Shown in pieces: positions 25,279-34,696 of a stretch of DNA of 64,000 nucleotides. The position numbers and the translations under genes were made by a program. Under the pieces are notes generated by a model. It saw only the letters and a program-made list of their open reading frames with translations, was not told where the DNA came from and did no database searches. The stretch comes from Rhodocyclaceae bacterium (lineage in GTDB: Bacteria; Pseudomonadota; Gammaproteobacteria; Burkholderiales; Usitatibacteraceae). The stretch spans positions 1 to 64,000 of the forward strand of contig JADCJC010000028.1 of the NCBI GenBank assembly GCA_020247395.1, given 5' to 3'. Each line of letters opens with the position of its first letter. Positions within the stretch are counted from its first letter, which is position 1.

Positions 25279-27096
25279 TTGGCTCCCCGCGTGATCCGCT
25301 ACCGCATCGTTCCTATCGACCCCGCAGCGCACCTGTTCGAAGTCACGGTCACCGTCGACCAGCCTGACACGGCTGGACAGCGCTTTACACTGCCCGTATG
25401 GATTCCAGGAAGTTATATGGTCCGCGAATTCGCGCGCCATATCGGTCGTGTGGAGGCGCGCTGCGGCGGTGACGCAGTCGCCTGCGAAAAAATCAATAAA
25501 TGCACATGGCAGTGCGCCCCAGTCGACGGCGCATTAGCGTTGACCTATACGGTTTATGCTTGGGACCTCTCCGTACGCGGCGCGCACCTCGACCACACCC
25601 ACGGATTTTTTAACGGTGCCAGCGTCTTCCTGCTCGTTGAAGGCCAGCGTGACAGCGCCTGCGGGGTTGAAATTGTTCGCCCGACCGGCGAGTACTACCG
25701 GGGCTGGAAGGTGGCAACTTCGCTCGCAGGGCCAACTGCGGGGGATAACGGTCGCGACTTCGGCGGGTATCGCGCCGAAAACTACGACGCGTTGATCGAC
25801 CATCCGGTCGAGATGGGTCTGTTTACACACGCTAGGTTTGAAGCCTGCGGGGTCATACACCACCTGGTACTGACTGGGCGGCATCGCGCAGATGTCAACC
25901 GCTTGACCGCCGACCTTAAGAAGATTTGCGAAACACAAATTCGCTTTTTCGAGCCGGAAACCGCGACCGCACCCATGTCGGAGTATTGGTTTCTCATCAC
26001 CGTGGTTGGGGACGGTTTTGGTGGTCTCGAACATCGCGCATCCACCGCGCTGATCGTGAGCCGCGATGAATTGCCCCTCGCCAACGAGCCGCGCATGACG
26101 ACCGGCTACCGCAAACTGCTGTCCCTCGCCTCCCACGAGTACTTTCACGCCTGGAACGTGAAGCGCATCTTGCCCGCGCATTTTGTGCCGTATGACCTGA
26201 CACAAGAAAACTACACCAACCAGCTCTGGTTCTTCGAAGGCTTCACGGATTACTACGACGATCTAATGCTGGTGCGCTCTGGTGTGATAACCGTGCTTGA
26301 ATATCTGGAAATCGAAGCTGACGGCGTCGGGCGGGTACTTTCGCAAGCCGGTCGCACCAAGCAGAGCGTGGCAGAGTCCTCGTTCGATGCTTGGATCAAG
26401 TACTATCGGCCGGATGAAAATTCACCAAACAGCCTAGTCAGTTATTACCAAAAAGGTGCGCTGGTCGGTCTGGCACTCGACCTCACGATTCGTGAGGCAA
26501 CGCGAGGCAGGTATTCGCTCGATGACCTGATGCGCAACCTTTGGACCCGCTATGGCAAAACCGGCATTGGCGTTCCCGAAGGCGAAATCGAGCGGGTGGC
26601 CACAGAAGTCGCAGGAATTGATCTATCCCGCTTTTTTGCGCAGACGGTTTATGGCACGGCCGACCCGGAGCTCGCCCGATTGCTCGCCACCGTGGGCGTG
26701 ACGCTCTCGTGGCAGCCGAACGGTACCACGGGCGCTTCGAGCAAAAACGCGCCGGAGCGTGTATTGCCTACGTTGGGTGCCAAGTTGGCTAGTGAAACAA
26801 ACGGCGACGCCAAATTGGCGCAGGTGTTCGACGGTGGTTCGGCGATCGCCGCCGGTCTTTCTGCGGGCGACACCATCGTGGCCGTTGATCGCTTGCGTGT
26901 GAATGCCGGCAATATTGAGCGCAGAATTAGAAGCTACGACATTGGCAGCACACTGGATGTGATCGCATTTCGCCGTGATGAAATGATGGAACTCAAACTA
27001 ACCTTGCTCGAGCCGACGACCAGCACTTGTGTGCTTACATTAAACGATACCCCGGCAGAGGCAAAGAGCCGACGCACCTACTGGCTGGGAAGGTAG
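25279..27096 (+). CDS. M61-family metallopeptidase with PDZ domain
   Basis: About 605 residues. An N-terminal beta domain (FTLPVWIPGSYMVREFARHI) precedes the catalytic domain with the zinc motif SHEYFHAWNVKR and the third zinc ligand Glu in WFFEGFTDYY; a C-terminal PDZ domain (AGLSAGDTIVAVDRLRV) follows. This is the glycyl-aminopeptidase-like M61 plan. No signal peptide is evident. The TTG at 25279 and a GTG at 25291 are possible starts; AAGGA lies some 16 bases before the former. Confidence 0.92.
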   Translation: MAPRVIRYRIVPIDPAAHLFEVTVTVDQPDTAGQRFTLPVWIPGSYMVREFARHIGRVEARCGGDAVACEKINKCTWQCAPVDGALALTYTVYAWDLSVRGAHLDHTHGFFNGASVFLLVEGQRDSACGVEIVRPTGEYYRGWKVATSLAGPTAGDNGRDFGGYRAENYDALIDHPVEMGLFTHARFEACGVIHHLVLTGRHRADVNRLTADLKKICETQIRFFEPETATAPMSEYWFLITVVGDGFGGLEHRASTALIVSRDELPLANEPRMTTGYRKLLSLASHEYFHAWNVKRILPAHFVPYDLTQENYTNQLWFFEGFTDYYDDLMLVRSGVITVLEYLEIEADGVGRVLSQAGRTKQSVAESSFDAWIKYYRPDENSPNSLVSYYQKGALVGLALDLTIREATRGRYSLDDLMRNLWTRYGKTGIGVPEGEIERVATEVAGIDLSRFFAQTVYGTADPELARLLATVGVTLSWQPNGTTGASSKNAPERVLPTLGAKLASETNGDAKLAQVFDGGSAIAAGLSAGDTIVAVDRLRVNAGNIERRIRSYDIGSTLDVIAFRRDEMMELKLTLLEPTTSTCVLTLNDTPAEAKSRRTYWLGR

Positions 27097-27153
27097 GGCA
27101 ATTCGGTTGTCCCTTCCGCTCCGCTCAAACCATACCGCCCGAGGAACACCAAT

Positions 27154-28632
27154 ATGACTGCCTTGACGACATCAATAGCGCTCAAAGACCCTGCATTGTT
27201 GCGCAATCAAAGTTATATCGATGGAGCTTGGGTTAACGCGGCAGCCGGTAAGACCTTCCTGGTCGATAACCCTGCCGATGCTTCGCGCGTGGCCGAGGTT
27301 GCCGACTGTGGTGCGATGGAGACAAAGCGCGCCATTGATGCGGCGAACGCCTCTCTCCCCGCCTGGCGTGGCATGACCGCCAAGGCGCGCGGTGCCATTT
27401 TGCGTAAGTGGTTCGAGCTGATGGTCGCCAACATCGACGACCTCGCACAAATTTTGGTGGCTGAGAACGGCAAACCACTCGCTGAAGCGAAGGGTGAAAT
27501 CATGTTTGGCGCGTCCTTCATCGAGTGGTTCGCAGAGGAAGGCAAACGTGTCTACGGCGACGTGATCCCGCCGCATTTGCCGGACAAGCGTTTGTTGGTC
27601 ATCAAACAGGCCATCGGTGTGACAGCCGCAATCACGCCTTGGAATTTCCCCAATGGCATGATCGCGCGCAAGGCTGGGCCGGCGCTCGCTGCAGGTTGCA
27701 CCATGGTTTTGAAGCCCGCCGAGCAGACCCCGCTATCCGCCTTGGCGCTGGCCGAACTGGCGCACCGTGCCGGTGTGCCGAACGGCGTTTTCAATGTCGT
27801 CACCGGCAGCGCTGCCTCAGCGCCTGCCATTGGTAATGAACTCTGCGCCAATCCAATCGTACGCAAGATGTCGTTTACCGGTTCGACCGAGGTGGGCCGA
27901 ATCCTGATGCGCCAGTGCGCCCCGACGATCAAGAAGATGTCGTTGGAACTGGGTGGCAACGCACCATTTATCGTCTTTGACGATGCCGACCTGGATGCTG
28001 CGGTTGAAGGTCTGATGCAAGCGAAGTTTCGGAATGCCGGTCAGACTTGTGTGAGTGCAAATCGCATCTACGTACAGGCCGGGGTATACGATGCGTTTGC
28101 GGCAAAACTCAAAACCAAGATGGCCATCTTGAAGGTAGGTCAAGGCAATGAAACCGGCATCAACGTTGGCCCGTTAATTGATGACAGCGCGATCACCAAG
28201 GTCAAGGCACATGTGGCTGATGCGGTGGCCAACGGTGCCGAAGTTGTTTTGGGTGGCAAGGAACACGCTAGGGGCGGCAGATTTTTTGTCCCCACCTTGT
28301 TAACCAACGTGCCGTCGACCGCTCGTGTCTCGCACGAAGAAACATTTGGTCCCATCGCACCGCTGATTCGTTTTACTACCGACGAAGAAGCGGTCGCTTG
28401 GGCGAACAACACCGAGTATGGACTGGCCGCTTATTTCTATGCGCAGAATGTTTCGCGCGTCTTCAAGGTTGCCGAAGCGCTGGAAACCGGCATGGTGGGT
28501 ATTAACACCGGCATGATCTCCAACGAGCTCGCACCGTTCGGGGGAATCAAGCAATCGGGGTTGGGTCGCGAAGGTTCCAAGTACGGTATCGACGACTATA
28601 TTGAGATCAAGTACCTGTGTTTGAGTGTTTAG
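27154..28632 (+). CDS. gabD: NAD(P)+-dependent succinate-semialdehyde dehydrogenase
   Basis: A 492-residue aldehyde dehydrogenase that oxidises succinate semialdehyde to succinate at the end of the GABA shunt. Seen are ITPWNFPNGMIARKAGPALA, FTGSTEVGRIL (cofactor-binding), ELGGN with the general-base Glu near 265, and GQTCVSANR with catalytic Cys near 299. The KKMSLELGGNAPFIVFDDAD and FAPFGG/SGLGREGSKYG segments are typical of GabD. Followed directly by ggt with an 8-base overlap of the longest frames, suggesting joint transcription. Confidence 0.94.
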   Translation: MTALTTSIALKDPALLRNQSYIDGAWVNAAAGKTFLVDNPADASRVAEVADCGAMETKRAIDAANASLPAWRGMTAKARGAILRKWFELMVANIDDLAQILVAENGKPLAEAKGEIMFGASFIEWFAEEGKRVYGDVIPPHLPDKRLLVIKQAIGVTAAITPWNFPNGMIARKAGPALAAGCTMVLKPAEQTPLSALALAELAHRAGVPNGVFNVVTGSAASAPAIGNELCANPIVRKMSFTGSTEVGRILMRQCAPTIKKMSLELGGNAPFIVFDDADLDAAVEGLMQAKFRNAGQTCVSANRIYVQAGVYDAFAAKLKTKMAILKVGQGNETGINVGPLIDDSAITKVKAHVADAVANGAEVVLGGKEHARGGRFFVPTLLTNVPSTARVSHEETFGPIAPLIRFTTDEEAVAWANNTEYGLAAYFYAQNVSRVFKVAEALETGMVGINTGMISNELAPFGGIKQSGLGREGSKYGIDDYIEIKYLCLSV

Positions 28633-28648
28633 AACCTCACAACCGCTG

Positions 28649-30502
28649 ATGAACTCAGATCAATTCGCACCACTTCAGTTGTCTGGCAAGCCGCACGATG
28701 CAACACGAATAAACAGGAGTGCGGTCGCGAGCACCAAAGGTTTTCGCAGGCATCGGCATTCATCTGCGTTCATCTGCGGTTGTGTGTTCTTTTCAGTCGC
28801 ATGCTTGTCAGCAATTTCTCACGCCCAGCCCACACGCGACATGCCCGAGCCGGCCGGCCAGATGATCGAGCGCAAACCGAGTTTCTCCAAGCGCGATATG
28901 GTCGCCGCGGCACATCCGCTTGCCACCGAGGCAGGTATCGAAGTTTTGGCCAAGGGTGGCAGCGCCATTGACGCTGCGGTTGCAGTGCAAATGGTGTTGA
29001 ACCTGGTCGAGCCGCAATCGTCCGGTATTGGCGGCGGGTCTTTCATGTTGTATTACGCTGCCAAACGAAACGCCACCATCGCTTATGACGGGCGCGAGAT
29101 CGCCCCTCAAGCGGCCACCCCAACGATGTTCCTCGGCGAGGATGGCAAACCCATGCGCTTTGCCGATGCAGTCCGCAGCGGCAAATCGTTCGGCGTTCCC
29201 GGCACACTGCGTTCGCTCGAGGCCGCACACGCAGCGCACGGCAAGTTGCCCTGGGCGGCGCTGTTTCAACCTGCCATCCGTTTGGCCGAGAACGGTTATC
29301 CACTTTCGGCACGCACCGTGCAGCAGGCGGGGAGCAGCGCAGTCTTGCGCGATACGCCCGAGACACGCGCCATCTTCTTCAATGCCGATGGAACACCGAA
29401 AGCGGTTGGTACGATTGTCAAGAATCCGGCGCTAGCCGCGACGATGAAACGTATTGCCGTCGGCGGTGCCGATGTCTTCTACCAGGGCGAGATTGCACGT
29501 GACATTGTCGCAGCACTGCGCGCCCACCCGCGACCGGGAATCGCAACTGAAGCGGATTTCGCTGCCTACCGTGTGCGCATCAGCGAGGCGGTGTGTGGTG
29601 GTTATCGCGGTAGTCGTATTTGCAGCATGCCCATGCCATCGAGTGGCGGTGTGGCGATCCTGCAGATCTTGGGTATGCTGGAGCGCTTCGATTTGCCGAG
29701 CATGAAGCCCGATTCGGTGGAGGCCGCTCACCTGTTTGCCGAGGCCGGGCGCTTGGCGTTTGCGGACCGCGAGAAATTTGCAGCCGATGATCGTTTCGCA
29801 GATGTGCCAGTCATGGCGTTGATCAGTTCCGCCTACTTACGTGAACGCAGTGCCTTGATTCGCACCGATCACAGTCTGGGCCGCGCTGCACCGGGGACTC
29901 CTGCTGCGGTCAAACTCTCCCAGGCCGAGGACGCAACGACAAGCCTCACCGGCACCAGCCATTTTTCGATTGTCGATGCCGATGGCAACGCGGTCAGCAT
30001 GACAACCTCTGTTGATGCCTCTTTCGGCAGCCAAATTTTCGTGCGCGGCTTTTTTCTGAATAATCACATGACAGATTTTTCGTTAACACCCACCGACGCA
30101 GCCGGCGTGCCTATCGCAAACGCCATTGCCCCCGGAAAACGACCGCGCAGTACGATGGCACCGGTTATCATCTTTGACGACAAAGCAAAACTCAAGATGG
30201 TGATCGGCTCGGCGTTGGGTGCCACCATCGTCAACTCGGTCAGCAAAACAATCATCGGCGTACTGGATTGGCAGCTCGACGTACAAGCCGCAATCGCGCT
30301 GCCCAATGGCGGCAGCCGTAACGGCCCGACCGATATCGAACGAGGCGCAGGTGCCGAGCGGTTATCAGCGGCGTTGCGCAACATCGGTCACGAGGTGCGC
30401 ATCGGCGATATCCCCAGCGGGTTACATGGCGTGTTACGCGTGCCCAACGGTTGGCAAGGAGGCGTTGACCCGCGTCGTGAAGGCGCTGCCAAAGGCCGCT
30501 GA
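28649..30502 (+). CDS. ggt: Gamma-glutamyltransferase
   Basis: About 617 residues, periplasmic (hydrophobic signal segment FICGCVFFSVACLSAISHA). It splits gamma-glutamyl bonds of glutathione. The heavy chain has GGSAIDAAVAVQMVLNLVEPQ and GIGGGSFMLYY; autocleavage would occur before Thr436 in TGTSHFSIVD, giving the light chain with the nucleophilic Thr, followed by ADGNAVSMTTS and PGKRPRSTMAPVI. Start at 28649 (MNSDQFAP) is a compromise; the longer frame starts inside gabD. The released glutamate and Cys-Gly fit the peptide-import genes nearby. Confidence 0.94.
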   Translation: MNSDQFAPLQLSGKPHDATRINRSAVASTKGFRRHRHSSAFICGCVFFSVACLSAISHAQPTRDMPEPAGQMIERKPSFSKRDMVAAAHPLATEAGIEVLAKGGSAIDAAVAVQMVLNLVEPQSSGIGGGSFMLYYAAKRNATIAYDGREIAPQAATPTMFLGEDGKPMRFADAVRSGKSFGVPGTLRSLEAAHAAHGKLPWAALFQPAIRLAENGYPLSARTVQQAGSSAVLRDTPETRAIFFNADGTPKAVGTIVKNPALAATMKRIAVGGADVFYQGEIARDIVAALRAHPRPGIATEADFAAYRVRISEAVCGGYRGSRICSMPMPSSGGVAILQILGMLERFDLPSMKPDSVEAAHLFAEAGRLAFADREKFAADDRFADVPVMALISSAYLRERSALIRTDHSLGRAAPGTPAAVKLSQAEDATTSLTGTSHFSIVDADGNAVSMTTSVDASFGSQIFVRGFFLNNHMTDFSLTPTDAAGVPIANAIAPGKRPRSTMAPVIIFDDKAKLKMVIGSALGATIVNSVSKTIIGVLDWQLDVQAAIALPNGGSRNGPTDIERGAGAERLSAALRNIGHEVRIGDIPSGLHGVLRVPNGWQGGVDPRREGAAKGR

Positions 30503-30530
30503 CATTTTTTGATTTCGCAGGAAGGTCACC

Positions 30531-30980
30531 ATGAAAAAACCTATCTCGATTGTATTCACTTCAACCCTACTGTTAGGCTGCGCTATGACAACTACCCCGC
30601 CCGTTCCCGTTTACCCTTCCGCCGTCACCGAACTCACCAAAATTGATACGGTCGTGGGCGCTGGCTCCATTGCCGCAGTCGGCAGCACCGCCCGGGTGCA
30701 TTACTCTGGCTGGCTGTTTGTGCCGGGTAAAGACGGCGGGCCTGGAAGCAAAGGTAGCAAATTTGATTCGTCGCTAGATCGCAACGACCCGTTCGAATTC
30801 ACTATTGGCCAGCGACGCGTCATCGCCGGCTGGGAGCAAGGTGTCGCTGGTATGGCGATCGGCGGTAAGCGTACCCTGATCATTCCGCCAGACCTTGGTT
30901 ATGGCGCGCGCGGTGCGGGCGGTGTCATTCCGCCAAACGCAACGCTGGTATTTGAAATCGAACTGCTGGCGATCAAGTAG
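30531..30980 (+). CDS. FKBP-type peptidyl-prolyl isomerase lipoprotein
   Basis: A 149-residue lipoprotein (lipobox LLLGC, Cys17) with one FKBP domain: [57 protein letters not shown] and [16 protein letters not shown]. These contain the Tyr, Asp, Trp and Phe residues lining the FKBP active site. AAGGAGGT-like Shine-Dalgarno (AGGAAGG) precedes the ATG. It shares an operon-like spacing with ggt and the CinA-like gene. Confidence 0.93.
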   Translation: MKKPISIVFTSTLLLGCAMTTTPPVPVYPSAVTELTKIDTVVGAGSIAAVGSTARVHYSGWLFVPGKDGGPGSKGSKFDSSLDRNDPFEFTIGQRRVIAGWEQGVAGMAIGGKRTLIIPPDLGYGARGAGGVIPPNATLVFEIELLAIK

Positions 30981-30984
30981 CGTC

Positions 30985-31728
30985 ATGCGGACTTTCGGTG
31001 CCATCATCATCGGCGATGAAATCTTGTCCGGCAAACGCCAGGATAAGCACTTGTCGAAAGTGATCGAGCAACTTGGCAAGCGCGGGCTGTCGTTGTCCTA
31101 CGCGAACTATATCGGCGATGAGCCCCCGCGTATCACAGCAGTCTTGCGCCAATCGTTTGCCACCAGCGACGTGGTGTTCTCGTTTGGTGGCATCGGTGCC
31201 ACACCCGACGACCACACGCGTCAGTGTGCGGCAGCCGCATTGGGCGTCGGACTGCTTGAACACCCACAGGCGCTTGCCGAGATGCAAACAAAGCCGGATT
31301 TTGAACTGACACCGCATCGACGGCGAATGGCGGAGTTCCCGATCGGCGCAACCATCATCCCTAATCCGTATAACCGCATTGCGGCGTTTTCGTGTGGTGA
31401 CCATCACTTTCTACCGGGTTTTCCCGAAATGTCCTGGCCGATGATGGAGTGGGTGCTGGACACGCGCTACCAACATCTCTTTCACGCCGTAAAGGTCGCC
31501 ACTGAATCTATCTTAATTGAAGACGCCGGCGAGTCGAACTTGATCGACATGATGAATGCTATCTTGGTGCGCTACCCGAACATTCGTTTGTCGTCGCTGC
31601 CCAAACATGTGCCCGGTGGACGGCAGGTTGAGTTCTCGTTGTCCGGCAATCCTGGCGAGGTACCCGCCGCGATGGCTGAAGCCAGAACGGAAGTCACTCG
31701 ACTAGGCTATTCGTATACCAACCTCTAA
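30985..31728 (+). CDS. CinA-like molybdopterin-binding domain protein
   Basis: A 247-residue protein with the MoaB/MogA-type domain of CinA: GAIIIGDEILSGKRQD, GDEPPRITAVLRQSF, FSFGGIGATPDDHTRQCAA and IPNPYNRIAAFSC. It lacks the C-terminal deamidase domain that full-length CinA uses on NMN; the short form is common in betaproteobacteria. Activity, perhaps ADP-ribose pyrophosphatase-like, is unproven. ATG at 30985 lies 5 bases after the FKBP stop. Confidence 0.88.
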   Translation: MRTFGAIIIGDEILSGKRQDKHLSKVIEQLGKRGLSLSYANYIGDEPPRITAVLRQSFATSDVVFSFGGIGATPDDHTRQCAAAALGVGLLEHPQALAEMQTKPDFELTPHRRRMAEFPIGATIIPNPYNRIAAFSCGDHHFLPGFPEMSWPMMEWVLDTRYQHLFHAVKVATESILIEDAGESNLIDMMNAILVRYPNIRLSSLPKHVPGGRQVEFSLSGNPGEVPAAMAEARTEVTRLGYSYTNL

Positions 31729-31746
31729 CCAGCTCGGAGTATGAAC

Positions 31747-31980
31747 ATGGGTCTTCTCGATCATATTCTTGGTAACGCCAGTAGCAGCGGCATAAGTGGT
31801 CAGTCGGCAAGTCCGTTCGTCCAAATCGCGATGAAGAGGCTTACCGAACAAGGCGCGGGCGGACAGTCCGGCCTTGCCGAAGTTCTTCCCGACCTCATCA
31901 ACCACGTCACGCTTGAGGGTAAGTTGCCCGAGTCCAGCGACTTCATCAATAACGCGCAGGCCAGGTTGCTGAAACGATGA
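31747..31980 (+). CDS. Small YidB/DUF937-like protein
   Basis: A 77-residue protein starting MGLLDHILGN, which matches the opening of YidB-like DUF937 proteins; the rest (SPFVQIAMKRLTEQGAGGQSGLAEVLPDLINHV) is short and helical. GGAG lies 8 bases before this ATG, favouring it over the ATG at 31741. Ends in an ATGA overlap with the phosphatase gene. Function unknown. Confidence 0.68.
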   Translation: MGLLDHILGNASSSGISGQSASPFVQIAMKRLTEQGAGGQSGLAEVLPDLINHVTLEGKLPESSDFINNAQARLLKR

Positions 31981-32618
31981 TGTTGGGGCCTGCCGCTAAG
32001 AGATTTTTCGTATTGTTGCTCCGCGAATCGAAGTACACATTACGCCGCTTTGCCCTCCTGCCCATCGCTTTGCTTTACTTGCCGGTGGCCACCCAAGCGA
32101 ATGCGGAAGCAGCCTGGTCGGCGCTCAAACGGGGCGGGTATGTTTTATTGCTTCGCCACACCGAGACGGTTGCGGGTATTGGTGACCCGCCCGGCTATCG
32201 GCTTGATGACTGCAAGACGCAGCGAAACCTCAGCCCCGCAGGCCGCGCCCAAGCGCGAGCGTGGGGCAAGGCATTTGCCGACAACGGTATTCAAACGAGT
32301 GGTGTGTTTTCGTCAGTCTGGTGCCGCTGCGTGGATACGGCGGTGCTCGCTTTCGGCAAGGCGGATACTTGGCCGGCGCTGAATTCACACTTCGACAGCG
32401 GGTCGGGAGAGCTCCAAGCCCAGCAGGTTCGCGGCGGCATCTCGGCTCGTATGAAACCCAGCAAGACATTAGTGCTCGTGACCCATCAGGTGAACATCAC
32501 CGCGCTCACGGGTCGAACCCCGGCGATGGGGGAAGCGGTCGTTGCACGGGTTGTACATTCGGCTGATCTGTCCCAGCCGCCGCAGCTGGACGTCGTTGGC
32601 ATGCTGAAGTTGCCCTAG
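31977..32618 (+). CDS. Histidine phosphatase family protein (membrane-anchored or exported)
   Basis: A 213-residue protein with an N-terminal hydrophobic segment (FALLPIALLYLPVATQANA) that should act as signal peptide or anchor. The phosphoglycerate-mutase-like domain has GGYVLLLRHTETVAG (catalytic RH-T motif), LSPAGRAQARAWG, SSVWCRCVDTA and the second catalytic His in TLVLVTHQVNI. The substrate is unknown; the branch hydrolyses small phosphoesters. Overlaps the preceding small gene by 4 bases. Confidence 0.86.
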   Translation: MMLGPAAKRFFVLLLRESKYTLRRFALLPIALLYLPVATQANAEAAWSALKRGGYVLLLRHTETVAGIGDPPGYRLDDCKTQRNLSPAGRAQARAWGKAFADNGIQTSGVFSSVWCRCVDTAVLAFGKADTWPALNSHFDSGSGELQAQQVRGGISARMKPSKTLVLVTHQVNITALTGRTPAMGEAVVARVVHSADLSQPPQLDVVGMLKLP

Positions 32619-32649
32619 CCATCTCCCAAGTCGAAACTATCCTAAAGAT

Positions 32650-32686
32650 GGGCGTTTTCAGGCGAAAACGCTTGGAAACGTCCGTC
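32650..32686. repeat. Dispersed hairpin repeat, copy 4 (REP-like)
   Basis: GGGCGTTTTCAGGCG, a short loop, then CGCTTGGAAACGTCC: an inverted repeat lying between two convergent genes (phosphatase and YceI). It reads as the inverse complement of copies 5 and 6 over most of its length and may terminate both genes. Confidence 0.6.
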
Positions 32687-32697
32687 CTTCGGGGACT

Positions 32698-33444
32698 TTA
32701 CTTGTTCTCTTTCGCCGCTACGCTGGCTGCTGTAGTGGGCGCAGCAGTAGGCAAAACGGTGGCCGCAACTGGCGGTACTGGCGGCACGGGCGGCATCGGT
32801 TTTTCCTCACCGAGGATCGTCGCGACCAATTCAACCGCAATCATCACCTCGTCGCTAACCGTCCCTGACCAGCCCTTCATCCCGAACTCGAATCGTTTGA
32901 CGGTGAGCTCCGTTGAAGCTGTACAGCGCGCGGCTTTGCTGCCACTCGCCGGCTCACAACCCGATTTCATCACCGTCAGTGTGACCGGCTTGGTGACGCC
33001 CACGAGCGTGATAGTGCCGTCGATGGCAACCAGTTTGTCGCCTTCATATCGAAAGCGTATCGACTTGAATTCGATGGTCGGAAAGCGATCGACATTAAAG
33101 AACTCCGGGCCGCGCAGCATCCGCCGTTTGGACTCGCTATCGAAGTTTGTCGGCGTTAATGTGGTGGCATCAATGATGACGTGGATCGAGGGCTCGCGTT
33201 CTACCACGGGTCTTGTCGGCTGGTAATTGAGGACGCCCGTCATGCGGGTAAACACGCCGCGTACGGGAATGAAGCCGAGATACTTGGTAAGGTAAGTCGT
33301 TTTTGTGGCAGCGGGGTCGATCTCGTAACGCGCCGCTTGTGCTGGCGCGCTGGACAGCAGCGCCACTGTGGCCGCCGTGGCCAATATAGCAGCCAGCAGA
33401 ACCGCAGGCCGGGCGGTGATCGAACTAATCGAACGCGTCGTCAT
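32698..33444 (-). CDS. YceI-family periplasmic protein
   Basis: About 248 residues. Signal peptide ends near APAQAARYEIDPA; the YceI lipocalin-like fold follows: TKYLGFIPVRGVFTRMTGVL, VIIDATTLTPTN, EFFNVDRFPTIEFKS and VTKPVTLTVM. Family members bind isoprenoids or polar lipids. A Pro/Val/Ala-rich low-complexity tail (PPVPPVPPVAAT) follows the domain. The ATG at 33444 lies inside the end of the Hsp15-like gene (20-base overlap), so the two are probably co-translated. Confidence 0.9.
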   Translation of the reverse strand: MTTRSISSITARPAVLLAAILATAATVALLSSAPAQAARYEIDPAATKTTYLTKYLGFIPVRGVFTRMTGVLNYQPTRPVVEREPSIHVIIDATTLTPTNFDSESKRRMLRGPEFFNVDRFPTIEFKSIRFRYEGDKLVAIDGTITLVGVTKPVTLTVMKSGCEPASGSKAARCTASTELTVKRFEFGMKGWSGTVSDEVMIAVELVATILGEEKPMPPVPPVPPVAATVLPTAAPTTAASVAAKENK

Positions 33445-33826
33445 GTTGATGTTGACCGGCAAAAAATTTGTCAATCACGCGGCGATCTCTTTTTGTGGGT
33501 CGCCCCGGAAACACCGGCGGCGGTAGATCTTTCAACTCTTTTCTCAGCGATTCCCGTGCCAAGACGCTCGCTTCGGTCTCGCGATAATAGGTCTCGGCGA
33601 TTTTGGCCGCCACTCGTTTTTCCGCGATGTTCTCAACAACGATACGCCACTCATATGGCGGTTTCCTGACAAGCAACTGATCCCCCACTTTGATTGTTTT
33701 GGCGGGTTTCACGCGCTCATCGTTGACACACACGCGCCCCGCATTAATCGCGTCGACAGCAATTTGACGAGTCTTGAAAAATCGAGACGCGATCAACCAT
33801 TTATCGATACGAACACTAGCGAGCAT
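33425..33826 (-). CDS. hslR: Hsp15-like S4 RNA-binding protein
   Basis: A 133-residue S4-domain protein. The S4 motif opens VRIDKWLIASRFFKTRQIA and continues AGRVCVNDERVKPAKTIKVGD; a charged tail ends GRPTKRDRRVIDKFF. Hsp15 binds free 50S subunits with stalled nascent chains and recycles them. The start at 33826 (MLASVRIDKW) fits the family. It ends in an overlap with the YceI gene and lies downstream of the proteasome homologue. Confidence 0.9.
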   Translation of the reverse strand: MLASVRIDKWLIASRFFKTRQIAVDAINAGRVCVNDERVKPAKTIKVGDQLLVRKPPYEWRIVVENIAEKRVAAKIAETYYRETEASVLARESLRKELKDLPPPVFPGRPTKRDRRVIDKFFAGQHQHDDAFD

Positions 33827-33871
33827 AGGGCCGCGTCCCATCAAATTTCGTCGCTTTCCGCGACCCCGCCA

Positions 33872-34459
33872 TCATCTTTTTGTACCGGCCAGCTTCACCG
33901 TCGCTATGTTCAGTGGCAGCCCAGTGCCCGTGTCGTACTCGACTCCCGCCATGACACCGAGTGAGGCAATTTGTTTGGCTGACTTGGTACTGTTGTAGGC
34001 GGCGTACATCGCGCCCAGCGCAAAATCGCGTCCGGAGCCAATCGCCCAGAAGCGGTCAAATTCAAACACCTCGCGCATCGAGTAAACGCCGAAGATGCCA
34101 GCGGCATTCGCCACTAACGCGGTCAGTTGTGAGGACTCATAGGGGTCGTTATCCTCTTCCTTGGCATTCAGGTACGCCTCTTCTTTCAAGATCGGATGAA
34201 TCTTGCGAAAACTCTCGTAGATTTCATGGCGGCCGTTAAAACTAAAGTCTTTCGCCTTTTCGTGATTCTTGAGGATGCTCTCGAGCACCATCTGGTGGGC
34301 GGCTGAGCCGGCAATACCGAAAAAGGTGGCCTTGTGCCGCAAGATTTTTTCCGGCGCAGCGTCGTGTTTGCTACCCAAGCGGGTAGCGCCGAACGTGGTG
34401 AGCGTATCGCTGGCAATGACAGCCTGTCCGCCTTTTTTTACGACAACAATGGTGGTCAT
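33872..34459 (-). CDS. Proteasome-like Ntn hydrolase, probable BPH (beta-proteobacterial proteasome homologue)
   Basis: A 195-residue proteasome-superfamily protein. After removal of Met1 the N-terminus is TTIVVVKKGGQAVIASD, placing Thr1 and Asp17 exactly as in HslV (TTIV...AGD); a Lys in AAPEKIL is the likely third catalytic residue although its spacing differs from HslV Lys33. GSAAHQMVLES and WAIGSGRDFALGAMYAA match the later strands of the fold. No HslU-like ATPase is adjacent, and the length exceeds HslV, which fits the unfoldase-independent BPH family of betaproteobacteria and not HslV. Confidence 0.82.
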   Translation of the reverse strand: MTTIVVVKKGGQAVIASDTLTTFGATRLGSKHDAAPEKILRHKATFFGIAGSAAHQMVLESILKNHEKAKDFSFNGRHEIYESFRKIHPILKEEAYLNAKEEDNDPYESSQLTALVANAAGIFGVYSMREVFEFDRFWAIGSGRDFALGAMYAAYNSTKSAKQIASLGVMAGVEYDTGTGLPLNIATVKLAGTKR

Positions 34460-34696
34460 GAGAGTTCCGTGGTAACGAGCAGCAAGCGCACCATTTTAGC
34501 CGCTACGCCCGGCCCGTTCTGCGGCGATAGAGATGTGCTGCAGAAATTGCCGGATACCAACATCAACCCAGAGTGAAAAACGTGAATTTTCATTGACTTA
34601 GGTGCGGCATACGGGCAGACTTTTCGTTTCGCCGCGTAGTATTTCCAAAGCGGCCAGCAGAACACTAATTACACCCAACTTTTTGCGGACCAAGTT

